Source: Dechloromonas denitrificans (GTDB lineage: Bacteria > Pseudomonadota > Gammaproteobacteria > Burkholderiales > Rhodocyclaceae). From it: 64,000 nucleotides of DNA. The DNA lies in assembly GCF_020510665.1 (NCBI RefSeq), contig NZ_CP075187.1, positions 1,446,501 to 1,510,500 on the forward strand. The letters are read 5' to 3'. The notes under the pieces were generated by a model. The model searched no databases, was not told the DNA's origin, and saw only the letters and a list, made by a program, of their open reading frames with translations. Position numbers and translations under genes: made by a program. Each line of letters opens with the position of its first letter. Positions within the stretch are counted from its first letter, which is position 1. This document shows positions 1 through 9,957 of this stretch, piece after piece.

Positions 1-85
1 GGCCGGCAGCGATCAGGGCTGGTGCAGCCTGTCCATGGCGGGCGTGAAGATAGAGGCTGTCGGCGAGTGAAATGGCATCCTTCAT
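1..85 (-). CDS. N-terminal fragment, possible AMP-dependent ligase (MenE-like)
   Basis: Only the first 28 codons lie in the window. The frame opens with ATG at 85 and reads MKDAISLADSLYLHARHGQ, running off the left edge with no stop. The pattern of a short helix followed by HARHGQAAPALI resembles the N-terminus of acyl-CoA/o-succinylbenzoate ligases, where HARxxPxxPALI is common. Because menB and menC lie on the same strand about 8 kb away, MenE is an attractive guess, but 28 residues cannot establish it. Confidence 0.4.
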   Translation of the reverse strand, partial: MKDAISLADSLYLHARHGQAAPALIAAG

Positions 86-291
86 GAGCGAACCATTATA
101 CGCAGTGAGATTGTTTTTTCGGGATAACGCAGATCAAGGAAAAGAGCCTTCCATTGCCTGTATTTGGCTGATTTCACCGGGTATTGCAGCGATGTCAGAA
201 ATAAGTTTGAAAAGGATATCTTGACCTTGCTTGCAAGGCTTAATGTGGGGAAAATCAGTACATCAATAACGATAAATTTCGGCGAACGAAA

Positions 292-2334
292 ATGCGCTGC
301 AAAAAAGTGCTTTCGCTTATGCTGCTGGCTTGGGGGGGTGATGTGCTGGCCGGCAGTGCAGTGGATGAGATGGGTCTTGAGGAGCTGACCAAGGCCGATA
401 TCACCTCGGTTTCCCGCAAGAGCCAGAGTCTGTCCGATGTGCCGGCTGCGGCGTTCGTGATTTCGGCCGAAGACATCCGGCGCTCCGGTGCGCAGGCCTT
501 GCCCGATGTGCTGCGGATGGTACCTGGGATCGAAGTAGCGCAGATCGATAGCGCACGCTATGCAGTGACCGCCCGCGGCTTCAATGGCCGCTTTGCCAAT
601 AAATTGCAGGTTCTGGTCGATGGTCGCAGTGTTTATCACCCGATTTTCTCCGGGGTGATGTGGGAGGCCGACCTGATCGCGCTGGAGGATATTGAGCGCG
701 TCGAGGTCATTCGCGGGCCGGGGGCTGCGATGTGGGGCGTCAATGCCGTCAATGGCGTGATCAACATCATCAGCCGTCACACCCGCCATCAGGGTGGGGG
801 AGAGGCGGTGGCCAGTCTTGGAACGCAGGGCAAGGCCGGCCTTTACGCCCGTTATGGCGGACAACTGGATGAACACACCAGCTGGAAAATGTCGGTTCAG
901 GGACGTCATGCCGAACCGTCGCAGCTTTATGCCTCAGGCGGTGAGAACGTCGATCGCCTGAACAACGGCGTGCTCGATTTTCGTCTCGACAAGGATCTGG
1001 GCGCCGGCCACGACCTGACTCTCTGGGCCAATGTCGTGCGTTCCTCGCTTGGCGATCAGTGGCGCCTGAATCCGCAATATTCGGGAGGCGGTAGCTTTCT
1101 CGGGATGAACAGCTATCTGATCCAGCAAAGCTATACGAGCCAAAGCTTGATGGGGCGTTATCGCTGGTTGTCCGATAGCGGTGTCGAGTCATCGCTACAA
1201 ATGGCCATGACCGACTCAGGGATCGAGATCAGCGAGTATTTCAAGGAAGAACGGACAACCTACGATCTCGACTACCAGGCGCGCTACGCATTTGCCGGGC
1301 ACGACCTGTTGTGGGGCGGGAGCCACCGGACAACGTCGGATTCGGTGATCTCTGCGACCAGCGTGGTATCGATGGCCAATCCGGACTATACGGATCGCAG
1401 CACCGGAGTCTTCGTTCATGACGACTGGACGCTGATCAGCGATCGCCTCGTTCTGGGCGCCGGGGCGCGCTGGGATCATCCGATGCGTGGCGGCAATACT
1501 TTTTCACCCAGCGCCAGCCTGATGTGGACGCCGAGTCGCAGCGACAGCGTGTGGTTGAAATACGCCCGGGCACCCAGAGTGCCGGCGAGAGCCGAACGCG
1601 ATGTCACCATCTTTGCCGGTGTGGTTCGTCCATCGGCCGAATCGATGGGCTTGCCGGTTTTTCTTAGAACTCGTCCTTCCCCGCGCACGCTGAAGCCGGA
1701 GGAGGTGGAAGGCTTCGAACTCGGCTATCGCAAGCAACTGACAAGCAACTTCAGTACGGATCTTGCGGTCTACCGCTATCGTTACAAGAATTTGGTTTCC
1801 GGGCTGCCAGTAAGCCAGGATTTCAGCATGTTGCCCTTGAATATCATCCAGAATGTCGAGACATGCAATTGCATGGCAGCCTGGAGCAATGGCGCCGAAT
1901 TCAGCGCCGACTGGCTGGTTTCTGCAGTCTGGCGTTTGCAGCTTTCCTATGCCTGGACACGGCTTGAGTTTGACCGGTCGGCTAATCCAACCTTGAATGC
2001 AACGGCAGAAAATGATGAAAAAAGCGGGCCACGTCATTTCGGCGCCTTGCGCTCGCAATGGAACATCTCGCCCATCCAGCAGTTCGATGCCTGGATTCGT
2101 GGCTCGGCCGGTTTCTACCGGGCCAATGCGCCTTATACCGAGCTGGTTCGCGTGCCGGGATACATGACGCTGGACCTGCGCTATGGCCGCAAGTTCGGCA
2201 AGGACGTCGAGCTTGCCCTGAGCGGCCGCAATTTGCTTGGGCCGCGTCGTATCGAGTTCATTTCGGATTACATCCCGAGTCCGCAGAGTGAAGTCACACC
2301 TTCCCTGTTGTTGTCCGTGCGCTGGAAGTTCTGA
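292..2334 (+). CDS. TonB-dependent outer-membrane receptor
   Basis: The 680-residue protein has a short signal peptide (about residues 1-21, ending near DVLAG), a plug domain at about 45-155 (PDVLRMVPGIEV, TARGFNGRFANKLQVLVDGR, GPGAAMWGVNAVNGVINI) and a long beta-barrel ending in the typical terminal Phe (SVRWKF). It belongs to the iron-complex/cobalamin receptor superfamily; the ligand cannot be read from sequence. The ATG has no strong ribosome site. The stop lies 6 bases before a YfiR-like gene, and the next genes overlap, so receptor, periplasmic protein, kinase and c-di-GMP output probably form one operon. This suggests the receptor is a sensor or a signalling-controlled importer. Confidence 0.9.
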   Translation: MRCKKVLSLMLLAWGGDVLAGSAVDEMGLEELTKADITSVSRKSQSLSDVPAAAFVISAEDIRRSGAQALPDVLRMVPGIEVAQIDSARYAVTARGFNGRFANKLQVLVDGRSVYHPIFSGVMWEADLIALEDIERVEVIRGPGAAMWGVNAVNGVINIISRHTRHQGGGEAVASLGTQGKAGLYARYGGQLDEHTSWKMSVQGRHAEPSQLYASGGENVDRLNNGVLDFRLDKDLGAGHDLTLWANVVRSSLGDQWRLNPQYSGGGSFLGMNSYLIQQSYTSQSLMGRYRWLSDSGVESSLQMAMTDSGIEISEYFKEERTTYDLDYQARYAFAGHDLLWGGSHRTTSDSVISATSVVSMANPDYTDRSTGVFVHDDWTLISDRLVLGAGARWDHPMRGGNTFSPSASLMWTPSRSDSVWLKYARAPRVPARAERDVTIFAGVVRPSAESMGLPVFLRTRPSPRTLKPEEVEGFELGYRKQLTSNFSTDLAVYRYRYKNLVSGLPVSQDFSMLPLNIIQNVETCNCMAAWSNGAEFSADWLVSAVWRLQLSYAWTRLEFDRSANPTLNATAENDEKSGPRHFGALRSQWNISPIQQFDAWIRGSAGFYRANAPYTELVRVPGYMTLDLRYGRKFGKDVELALSGRNLLGPRRIEFISDYIPSPQSEVTPSLLLSVRWKF

Positions 2335-2340
2335 CTGATC

Positions 2341-2883
2341 ATGCGCACTCTGACGCTTCTTTCCACACTTCGCAGCCTTGCCGCCGTGCTTTTGCTCAGC
2401 CTGGCCGGCTCGTCGAGCTTTGGCGAAGTGGCGTCCGAAGGGCAGTTGAAGGCCGCCTATCTGGTTAATTTCCTCAAATATGTCGAGTGGCCGGCGTCGC
2501 GGTCGACGGCGACGATCTGCCTGTTTGGCCGTGATAGTCTGGGACCCTATCTGGCGTCTTACGAGGGCCGGCAGATTATCGGCAGGGAATTGCGCATTCG
2601 CAAGGTGACCAGTCCTGACCAATTGGCCGATTGTCAGTTGCTGTTCGTGCCAGACACCGAGGAGTCGCGTTTCGCCGCAGTGCTGCGCTGGTCCGACAAG
2701 CAGGCGATCCTGACGGTCAGCGATGCCGAAATTTTTACCCGTGATGGTGGTGTAATCGCTTTGGTGCGATCGGAGGGCAGGTTGCAATTTGACATTAATA
2801 CCGATGCACTGGGGCGCGCCGGACTGAAGGCTAGTTCCCAGATGCTGCGTCTGGCCCGCCAGGTGAGCGGGGGCGGTCGATGA
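2341..2883 (+). CDS. YfiR family periplasmic protein (DUF4154)
   Basis: The 180-residue protein has an N-terminal signal peptide (about residues 1-28, leucine-rich, ending near SSFGEVA) followed by [20 protein letters not shown], the hallmark of DUF4154/YfiR proteins. In the Pseudomonas YfiBNR system YfiR is a periplasmic repressor of a membrane diguanylate cyclase. Here it precedes a hybrid kinase whose ATG lies inside its stop (ATGA overlap), so it probably modulates that kinase's periplasmic sensor segment. The partner is inferred from gene order only. Confidence 0.85.
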   Translation: MRTLTLLSTLRSLAAVLLLSLAGSSSFGEVASEGQLKAAYLVNFLKYVEWPASRSTATICLFGRDSLGPYLASYEGRQIIGRELRIRKVTSPDQLADCQLLFVPDTEESRFAAVLRWSDKQAILTVSDAEIFTRDGGVIALVRSEGRLQFDINTDALGRAGLKASSQMLRLARQVSGGGR

Positions 2884-5606
2884 TTCACAAGCTTCCCATC
2901 CGGCGTCGTCTGGCAGCGATTATCGCCACTTCGGTCGGCGTCGGCCTGGCCCTGACCTTTCTGCTCTTCGCGCTGCGTCAGGTTGATCACCGCCGCGATG
3001 CCAAATTGACCGAATTGCGCTCGATGGCTGAGGTCATCGCCTTCAATGCCTCGGCCGTGGTCGAGTTTCAGGATATCGGCGGGGCTGAGCGCCTGTTCTC
3101 ATCGCTGGTGCCGCACCGCGAAATTGTCGCCGCAACGATGCGCGGCGTGGATAGCGACTTCAGCTACCGCTATCGCCAGCTTGCTGTTCCCGTTCCCGAG
3201 CAGGCTCGCCAAGCCGACCAGGCGCATCTTGATGTGGCCAGTTACATCAATTTCTCGAATGTCACGGTCGTTGTTCCGATTCGCACCGTCGAAGGCGTTA
3301 TCGGCTCCGTATCGCTGACGGCCAGTCTTGATAGTGTCTGGCACGATACGCGGCTCGATTTTCTGTGGTTTATGGCCGGTTCGCTGGTGGCCTTTGTTTT
3401 TGCCCTGCTGATTGCCCGGCGCATGCAGGAATCCCTGCTCAATGCCCTCGGGGCGTTGACTGAGACGGCCCGGGATGTGGCCGAATCGAAAAACTTTCTG
3501 CAGCGCGCCACCAAGTATTCCGATGATGAAATCGGCCAGCTGGCCGATGCCTTCAACACCATGCTGGTTGAAATTGCCGACCGTGACACCGAACTGGTAC
3601 GTCATCGAGCGCATCTGGAAGAGGTGGTTGAAAAGCGGACGCAGGAGTTGCGTCAGGCCAAGGAGGTTGCCGAAGAGGCGAATCGTGCCAAGAGTGCTTT
3701 TCTGGCCAATATGAGCCATGAAATCCGGACGCCGATGAACGGCATTATCGGTGTGGCGGATTTGCTGGCAGCCAGCACGTTGACCGCGAAACAGCAGTAT
3801 CAGCTGACCACCTTGCGCAGTTCGGCCGATACGCTGCTTTACCTGCTGAACGATATCCTCGATTTTTCGCGTATCGAGGCCGGCGGCTTGCAACTGGAGC
3901 GTTTTCCATTTGATGTACGCGAAACGATAGAACAGGTCATTTCGGTTTTCGCCCCGGCAGCCCGCAAGAAAGGCCTCGATCTCTGGTTCGATATCGACCC
4001 GGATGTACCCGGCTACATCTTTGGCGACAAATATCGCCTGGGTCAGGTTCTGACCAATCTGGTCAACAACGCAGTCAAATTCACCGAAGTCGGCAGCATT
4101 CGTCTTTCGTGCCGGGTCAAAACGCTCGGCCGAGGTTCGGAGCGTCTGTTGCTGACCGTTCGCGACTCCGGCATTGGCGTCAACAATGCGGCACTTGAAG
4201 ATATTTTTTCGCCTTTCCGTCAGGCCGACAACAGCATGAGCCGCCGCTTCGGTGGCAGTGGGCTGGGCCTGGCGATCGTGCGTGACCTGATCGGCTTGAT
4301 GGGCGGTGAAATCCACGCCAGCAGCAAGCCGGGCGAGGGGTCGGTGTTCTCGATTGATTTGCCGCTGGAGGTTGCCCAGGCGGTACGCAGCCTGCCCGAA
4401 TGGCTGGCGCCTCTGGCCGGGCGTTCGGTGGTTCTGGCCGCAACGCCTGGCGATCGTGCCAATTACTGGCTGACGCTATTGAACTGGGGGGGAATCAAGG
4501 CCCGCCTGGCGCATGAGCCAGGGCTGCTTGAAGGGTTGCTCGGTGAATTGCATCCCGATGCCGTGCTGCTTGAGGATACGGCGGCCTTCGAAGCCTTGCT
4601 CCATTCGGATGGCGCATGTTTTGCCGGTATCCCCGTGCTGGTCATCCACAATATTGAAACCGACAAGGGAGATGCCACGCCGTTGCCGGCATGGGTGGCC
4701 GGGGATGTGCGCAAACCGTTCAGTGACCTCGATTTGTTCTGCGAGCTGGCTGAAATCTGGGGTGTCCTGGCCGAAGCTCCTCAGCAGGAGGAAGAGCAGG
4801 GGATTCTGCAGTTCGATGCCAAGGTGCTGATGGTTGAGGATAACGATACCAACCGGATCATTCTCGAACAGATCCTGGTGACGCTGGGGTGTAGCGTCAA
4901 ACTGGCAGTGAACGGCCAGTTGGCAATCGAAGCCCTGAAAGCGGAACGTTTCGATCTGGTGCTGATGGACGTCCAGATGCCGGTGATGGATGGCCTGCAG
5001 GCCACCCGTATCATCCGCGAAATGGAGCGCAGCAATCAGCAGAACCGACAGTTGATCATTGCACTGACTGCCAATGCGCTGGCGGGCGATCGGGAAATGT
5101 GTCTGCAAGCGGGGATGGATGACTACGTCACCAAGCCGGTGACCATCGACCGGGTTGCCTCGGCCTTGGCGCGCTGGCTGCCTTCGGTCCGGCGCACTCC
5201 GGCGCAGCAGGCCGAGAATCCGGGTGGTGCCGCCGAGAGTGTGCCACTGATCGATTTGAATGAATTGCGCAGCAGCCTGGGGGCCGAGTCGGAGCGCGTC
5301 ATTCCGGTTGTTCTGGCGTCTTATCTGAGGGAAGGCGAGGCGCATATCAAGGTCTTGAACAACGTTGACCGCGACTTCGATCTCGAACGGATCACCCGGA
5401 TTGTCCATAACCTCAAGAGCTCGAGTGCTGCACTCGGCATCATGGGTTTTTCCGGTCTGTGCAAGGAGGCCGAACAGGCCGCACGGAGTGGCGATCAGGA
5501 TAGGACCAAGGCCTTTATCGAGCGGGTTGTGCACGACTTTGCCGTCGTCAAGGCAGCTGTCGGCAAAATCCTGTCGCCGGTCGACGCTGTGAAGGAAAAA
5601 TCATGA
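2880..5606 (+). CDS. Hybrid sensor histidine kinase with receiver and Hpt domains
   Basis: The 908-residue inner-membrane kinase has TM1 at about 12-31, a periplasmic segment of about 125 residues, TM2 at about 160-180, HAMP, and a coiled coil. HisKA follows with phosphoacceptor His280 in [13 protein letters not shown], then HATPase (N box [18 protein letters not shown]). A receiver-like segment at about 510-625 lacks the usual acidic pocket and DVxMP motif. A complete receiver has Asp697 ([13 protein letters not shown]), and a C-terminal Hpt has His843 (IVHNLKSSS). This is a full phosphorelay architecture resembling BarA/TorS-type kinases. It starts in the YfiR gene's stop, and its own stop overlaps the downstream REC-GGDEF-EAL gene by ATGA, so that protein is the obvious phosphorelay target. 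Confidence 0.93.
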   Translation: MIHKLPIRRRLAAIIATSVGVGLALTFLLFALRQVDHRRDAKLTELRSMAEVIAFNASAVVEFQDIGGAERLFSSLVPHREIVAATMRGVDSDFSYRYRQLAVPVPEQARQADQAHLDVASYINFSNVTVVVPIRTVEGVIGSVSLTASLDSVWHDTRLDFLWFMAGSLVAFVFALLIARRMQESLLNALGALTETARDVAESKNFLQRATKYSDDEIGQLADAFNTMLVEIADRDTELVRHRAHLEEVVEKRTQELRQAKEVAEEANRAKSAFLANMSHEIRTPMNGIIGVADLLAASTLTAKQQYQLTTLRSSADTLLYLLNDILDFSRIEAGGLQLERFPFDVRETIEQVISVFAPAARKKGLDLWFDIDPDVPGYIFGDKYRLGQVLTNLVNNAVKFTEVGSIRLSCRVKTLGRGSERLLLTVRDSGIGVNNAALEDIFSPFRQADNSMSRRFGGSGLGLAIVRDLIGLMGGEIHASSKPGEGSVFSIDLPLEVAQAVRSLPEWLAPLAGRSVVLAATPGDRANYWLTLLNWGGIKARLAHEPGLLEGLLGELHPDAVLLEDTAAFEALLHSDGACFAGIPVLVIHNIETDKGDATPLPAWVAGDVRKPFSDLDLFCELAEIWGVLAEAPQQEEEQGILQFDAKVLMVEDNDTNRIILEQILVTLGCSVKLAVNGQLAIEALKAERFDLVLMDVQMPVMDGLQATRIIREMERSNQQNRQLIIALTANALAGDREMCLQAGMDDYVTKPVTIDRVASALARWLPSVRRTPAQQAENPGGAAESVPLIDLNELRSSLGAESERVIPVVLASYLREGEAHIKVLNNVDRDFDLERITRIVHNLKSSSAALGIMGFSGLCKEAEQAARSGDQDRTKAFIERVVHDFAVVKAAVGKILSPVDAVKEKS

Positions 5607-7720
5607 ACTCACCGGGTAAACAGCGCATTCTGGTGGTCGACGATGAACCGGTGATGCGAACCATCACCCAGACCGTTCTCGCCCAGCATGAATTCGACGT
5701 GATCGTAGCCGAATCGGCCGAAGAAGCCTTCGAGCTGATCGGCCGGGGAGAGTTGCCGGATTTGCTGCTGCTTGACGTGCTGATGCCGGGCATGAACGGC
5801 TTCGATGCCTGCCGAACCCTGCGCCGCCAGCATCATCTCGAGCATTTGCCGATCATCATGCTGACCGCACTCGACGATCAGGCCTCGATTGACGAGGCTT
5901 ATCGCTGCGGTGCCACCGATTTCATCACCAAACCCCTGAACATGCCCTTGCTGCCTCACCGCGTGCGCTATCTGCTGCGTTCGGCCCAGGCATTCAAGGA
6001 GTTGATGGATAGTCAGGAAAACCTGATCAATACCCAGCAAATCGCCCATCTGGGCAACTGGATGATGGACGAGCATGGCGCGGTCGTGAATGCCTCGCGC
6101 CAGTATCTCGACATCATCGGTGCGAGCATGCTGCCTGTCCCGAAGGAGCGCCTGCTCGCCCGTGTCCATCGCGAAGACCGGGCGGCGCTGGTCCGTGGCC
6201 GGACGGAGCTGAGATCCGGCCGTTCCTATCGGCTGGATTACCGTTTGCGCGGTCTACACGATGAAAGTACCTGGTTTCATGTGCATGAAATGGGGTTTCC
6301 GCGCTTTGGCGATGTCGGTGAATATCTCGGCGCCAGCGGTTTCATCCAGGACATTACCCAGCGCGTCGAACAGGAAGAGAAAATCCGTCAGCTGGCCTGG
6401 CATGACAGCCTGACCGGCCTGTACAACCGCAATCGTCTGCTTGAGTTGCTTGATCGTGACCTGAACAATGCCGAGACGCCGTATGTGCTGGCCCTGCTGT
6501 TCATCCATTTCGATCACCTGCGCCAGATTGCCATGGTGGCCGGGCAGGAGATCGCAGATACCGTCATCAAAGTGCAGGCCAGCCGGCTGAGCAGCCTGCT
6601 CGATGCATCAACTGAAGATCCCGGCAAAGCGATGCTCGGAGCTGCGGCGCTGGCACGTTACGACGAGCAGTCGTTGATTGTCGCCTTGCCCGGCCAGCAG
6701 GATCACGAGGTGATCCGCCGTCTGGCCGAGGCCATCTGCGAGACGCTGGCGCGCCCGGTGTTCCTCGGTGCGGAAGAATTCTTGAGCAAGCCATTCATCG
6801 GGATTTCGTGCTATCCGGAAGATGCGACAGATTCGCAGGAACTGATGCGGCGTGCGACGCTGGTCGCCTTGCGGGCCGCGCGCTCGGAAGGTGCCACGGT
6901 TAATTTCTTCGATCCGGAACATGACCGCGAGGCGATGCAGCGCATGGTCATGGAGCGCAGTTTGCGTGTCGCGCTGGAGCAGGGCAACGAACTGTTGCCA
7001 TTCCTGCAGCCCAAGATATCGGCCCGGACCGGCGAGGTGCTGGGGGCGGAAGTCCTGCTGCGCTGGCAACATCCGCTCAAAGGGCTGATCTCTCCGGCAC
7101 AGTTCATTCCACTGGCCGAGGAAACCGGCCTTATCCACCCGATCAGCGAATGGCTGATCAGTCATGTCTGCGAAATGCTGGCCCGCTGGCAGCAAAAAAA
7201 TCCGAATCTGGGTTGCATCAGCATCAACCTTTCAGCGAACAGCTTCTTTGATCGCACCCTGGTTCAGTTTGTCGATGAAGTGCTGCATCGAACCGGCGTG
7301 GCACCTTCGCAACTGATTGTCGAATTGACTGAAACCGTGCTGATGCAAGACACCGACGCAGCCAATCGCGTCATTGCCAGCTTGCGCCAGCGAGGCATCC
7401 GGATTTCGCTGGACGATTTCGGGACCGGTTTTTCCTCGTTGGGTTATTTGAATCGTTTCGATATCGATGAAATCAAGATCGACCGATCCTTCGTCCTCGA
7501 TCTGGAGGCTGATCGGACGGCGCAGGCGCTGGTTCAGGCGATTATCAGCCTGGGCCATGCGCTCGGGCTGGAGGTCGTCGCTGAAGGTGTCGAAACCGAG
7601 GCGCAGGCGAGCTTGCTGCGGCAGATGGGCTGCGATATTTTCCAGGGTTTCCTGTTTGCCCGCCCCATGCCTGCCGGTGATTTTCCGGCCTTTGTCGAGG
7701 CCCGCCAGGGGCTTGGCTGA
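5603..7720 (+). CDS. Response regulator with PAS, degenerate GGDEF and EAL domains
   Basis: The 705-residue protein starts with a receiver (Asp58 in [13 protein letters not shown]), then a PAS-like segment (about 140-255), a GGDEF-type domain ([13 protein letters not shown]) and an EAL domain. The GGDEF signature is replaced by RYDEQ, so cyclase activity is unlikely. The EAL domain reads EVL at 483-485 but keeps [33 protein letters not shown] and AEGVET, so c-di-GMP hydrolysis is plausible. It is probably a phosphodiesterase gated by phosphotransfer from the kinase encoded just upstream, whose stop codon it overlaps. Confidence 0.92.
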   Translation: MNSPGKQRILVVDDEPVMRTITQTVLAQHEFDVIVAESAEEAFELIGRGELPDLLLLDVLMPGMNGFDACRTLRRQHHLEHLPIIMLTALDDQASIDEAYRCGATDFITKPLNMPLLPHRVRYLLRSAQAFKELMDSQENLINTQQIAHLGNWMMDEHGAVVNASRQYLDIIGASMLPVPKERLLARVHREDRAALVRGRTELRSGRSYRLDYRLRGLHDESTWFHVHEMGFPRFGDVGEYLGASGFIQDITQRVEQEEKIRQLAWHDSLTGLYNRNRLLELLDRDLNNAETPYVLALLFIHFDHLRQIAMVAGQEIADTVIKVQASRLSSLLDASTEDPGKAMLGAAALARYDEQSLIVALPGQQDHEVIRRLAEAICETLARPVFLGAEEFLSKPFIGISCYPEDATDSQELMRRATLVALRAARSEGATVNFFDPEHDREAMQRMVMERSLRVALEQGNELLPFLQPKISARTGEVLGAEVLLRWQHPLKGLISPAQFIPLAEETGLIHPISEWLISHVCEMLARWQQKNPNLGCISINLSANSFFDRTLVQFVDEVLHRTGVAPSQLIVELTETVLMQDTDAANRVIASLRQRGIRISLDDFGTGFSSLGYLNRFDIDEIKIDRSFVLDLEADRTAQALVQAIISLGHALGLEVVAEGVETEAQASLLRQMGCDIFQGFLFARPMPAGDFPAFVEARQGLG

Positions 7721-7742
7721 GCGCTGATTTGAAATATCGAAC

Positions 7743-7766
7743 ATTGCCGCGGTCGACCGCGGCAAT
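7743..7766. terminator. Perfect palindromic hairpin between convergent genes
   Basis: The arms ATTGCCGCGG and CCGCGGCAAT surround a TCGA loop, making a perfect 24-base palindrome between the stops of the GGDEF-EAL gene and menC. There is no T-run on either side. The position suggests a bidirectional terminator or RNA-stabilising hairpin. Confidence 0.55.
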
Positions 7767-7776
7767 ACCGCAAAAT

Positions 7777-8745
7777 CTAGCGTCCCGGCCAGCTTGGTGC
7801 GGGCTGGAATCCCAGACCATCGACTGTCGGTAAGTCGAGCTTGCCGCGATGAATTGCCGGACCGACGCCGGTGTTGCAAGCAAACCAGTCGGCGGTGGCC
7901 AGGCCATGGATCGAATCCGGTGCCAGTGCCGCTGCCAGATGGGCCACCGCCAGCAAGCCGCAGGCACTTTCCAGGCTGCTTGTGAAAATACATTCGACCC
8001 CCGCAGCGCGAGCCTGCAGTACCGTTTCGATACAGGCCAGCAGGCCGCCGTGGCGGGGAGGCTTGATGATCAGGCGCTGTACGGCGGGGGCGGCCATGAA
8101 CTGCCGGTCAATCAGATGGAAGGATTCGTCGATGGCGATCGGGAAACGACTGGTCGCCTGAAGTTCGCCCAGCATCGCCAGTGTCGGCGTGTGCAGGGGT
8201 TCTTCCAGACCTTCGATCGGCAATTCGGCGCAGACGGTCATGAAGTGCCGCGCCTCGGCCATCGACCAGGCGCCGTTGGCATCCAGGCGCAACTTCAGGC
8301 CATCCGGCAACTCTTTGCAGCATTGTTGCAGGGCCGCGATCTCGTCAGCGAGAGGCGCGTTGCCGACTTTGATCTTGATGACCCGGAAGCCGGCATCGGC
8401 GGCATCCTTCAGCGCGGCTGGCGGGATATTCAAAGTTGCGCCAAGTACCGCGTTGACCGCAACTTGCCGGATAGCCGGCCGGCCACTCAACCAGGCGTTC
8501 AGCGCCAGGCCGGCACGCTGGGCGGCGATATCGAGCTGGGCGCATTCTTCGGCAAAGTCGCTGGCGGCTTGCGCTGTAATGCCGAACTCAGGCCACGGTG
8601 CACAATCGCCCCAGCCGGTTCGGCCATCTGCCGTCTTTATACGCAACAGGCGTCCGTCGCGGTGCTGGAAAACGCCCCGGCTGGTGTGCCAGGGCTGCTT
8701 GAGCGGCAGGCTGTACGGCAGCCAGTCGGCCGCAGGCGGTCTCAC
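7777..8745 (-). CDS. menC: o-Succinylbenzoate synthase (enolase superfamily)
   Basis: The 322-residue enolase-superfamily protein has the expected barrel residues in order: VIKIKVG (KxK base), LRLDANGAW (metal Asp), GLEEP (metal Glu), AIDES (metal Asp) and [10 protein letters not shown] (second lysine). Related families include dipeptide epimerases and muconate cycloisomerases. The assignment to MenC rests on direct coupling to menB: the GTG start at 8745 overlaps the menB stop as GTGA. MenC dehydrates SHCHC to o-succinylbenzoate in menaquinone synthesis. A GTG start is favoured because of this translational coupling. Confidence 0.8.
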   Translation of the reverse strand: MRPPAADWLPYSLPLKQPWHTSRGVFQHRDGRLLRIKTADGRTGWGDCAPWPEFGITAQAASDFAEECAQLDIAAQRAGLALNAWLSGRPAIRQVAVNAVLGATLNIPPAALKDAADAGFRVIKIKVGNAPLADEIAALQQCCKELPDGLKLRLDANGAWSMAEARHFMTVCAELPIEGLEEPLHTPTLAMLGELQATSRFPIAIDESFHLIDRQFMAAPAVQRLIIKPPRHGGLLACIETVLQARAAGVECIFTSSLESACGLLAVAHLAAALAPDSIHGLATADWFACNTGVGPAIHRGKLDLPTVDGLGFQPAPSWPGR

Positions 8746-9569
8746 GGGCGTTTGCGGAATTTGCCGAAATCGGGCGGGCGACGCTCAAGCCAGGCATTGC
8801 GGCCTTCCTGGCCTTCCTCGCTCATGTAGAACAATCCGGTGGCATTGCCGGCCAATTCCTGGATGCCGGCCAGACCGTCGGTGTCGGCGTTGAAGCCGGC
8901 CTTGATCATGCGCAGCGCCATTGGTGAAAGTTGCAGCATCTGGCGGCACCAGTCCACCGTTTCGGCTTCGAGCCGGTCGAGCGGTACGACGGCGTTGACC
9001 AGCCCCCAGTCGAGTGCCGTGGCGGCATCGTATTGACGGCAGAGCAGCCAGATTTCCTTGGCGCGTTTCAAGCCGATGGTCCGCGCCATCAGCCCGGCGC
9101 CGAGGCCGGCGTCGAAACTGCCGACGCGCGGGCCGGTCTGTCCGAAACGGGCGTTCTCGGCGGCAATCGACAGGTCGCAGACGAGGTGCAGGACATGGCC
9201 GCCGCCAATGGCGAAGCCGGCAACCATCGCAACCACCGGTTTCGGGCAGCGGCGAATTTGCATCTGCAGGTCGAGCACGTTGAGGTGCGGCGTACCGCCT
9301 TCGTCGATATAGCCTTCATCGCCGCGTACCTTCTGGTCGCCGCCCGAACAGAAGGCTTCGCCGCCAGCGCCGGTCAGGATGATGGCACCGATGCTGTTGT
9401 CGTGATGGGCCCGGTGAAAGGCATCGATCAGCTGGCTGACCGTTTCGGGACGGAAGGCATTACGTTTCTCCGGGCGATTGATCGTGATCCGGGCGATACC
9501 TTCGGCAGTGTCGTAGAGGATGTCGGAATAAGTCTGGGCGCTTTGCCAGTCGGGAGTGCGGTTCGGCAT
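8742..9569 (-). CDS. menB: 1,4-dihydroxy-2-naphthoyl-CoA synthase
   Basis: This crotonase-fold protein of 275 residues begins at MPNRTPDW. It contains [70 protein letters not shown] and a C-terminal segment ending [13 protein letters not shown], all characteristic of MenB rather than generic enoyl-CoA hydratases. It closes the naphthoyl ring on o-succinylbenzoyl-CoA. A longer in-frame start exists at 9623, but the conserved family N-terminus begins at 9569. It lies 75 bases after ilvN on the same strand, so it may be co-transcribed with ilvBN; TATACT in the gap could also be part of its own promoter. Confidence 0.92.
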   Translation of the reverse strand: MPNRTPDWQSAQTYSDILYDTAEGIARITINRPEKRNAFRPETVSQLIDAFHRAHHDNSIGAIILTGAGGEAFCSGGDQKVRGDEGYIDEGGTPHLNVLDLQMQIRRCPKPVVAMVAGFAIGGGHVLHLVCDLSIAAENARFGQTGPRVGSFDAGLGAGLMARTIGLKRAKEIWLLCRQYDAATALDWGLVNAVVPLDRLEAETVDWCRQMLQLSPMALRMIKAGFNADTDGLAGIQELAGNATGLFYMSEEGQEGRNAWLERRPPDFGKFRKRP

Positions 9570-9644
9570 GGTTTGTCGAAAGGGATGGGACAAGCGGCAA
9601 GTATAGCCTCGCCGCCAGTCCACGGGCTTTGATACTGAGCAGTC

Positions 9645-9956
9645 TCAAGCCTGGAAGAACGGCTCCAGTTGAGCAAAGACCGGGTGTTCGCCGGCATGAC
9701 GATGGACCGCGATGACATCGACCAGTTTCTCGGCTTGCTTGATCATTTGCGGCAGCCGGGAATCTTCGTTGACCAGCAGCCAGATGCGGCTGCGTTCGCC
9801 GTTGCCGACCGGCATGCAGAGAATGCCTTCGACGTTGTAGGCGCGGCGCGAAAACAGGCCGACGACGTGGGACATCACGCCGGAATGATTATTGACGTCG
9901 ATTTCCAGCACGGCGCGGGCAATGGCTTGTTGTTCGTTGCGGTTGATGGCGTTCAT
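9645..9956 (-). CDS. ilvN: Acetolactate synthase small (regulatory) subunit
   Basis: The protein has about 103 residues starting at MNAINRN, one ACT domain with VLEIDVNNHSGVMSHVVGLFSRRAYNVEGILCMP. That length matches the short IlvN type rather than the roughly 160-residue IlvH. The ATG at 9956 is one base past the ilvB stop (9958-9960). A TTG 12 bases earlier is also in frame but less likely. It binds the catalytic subunit and gives valine feedback inhibition in branched-chain amino acid synthesis. Confidence 0.9.
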   Translation of the reverse strand: MNAINRNEQQAIARAVLEIDVNNHSGVMSHVVGLFSRRAYNVEGILCMPVGNGERSRIWLLVNEDSRLPQMIKQAEKLVDVIAVHRHAGEHPVFAQLEPFFQA

Positions 9957-9957
9957 C

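Noticed and set aside
82..909. Minus-strand frame across the receptor promoter and signal peptide
   Set aside because: It overlaps a clear TonB receptor and has no family features; the short fragment starting at 85 in another frame looks more real.
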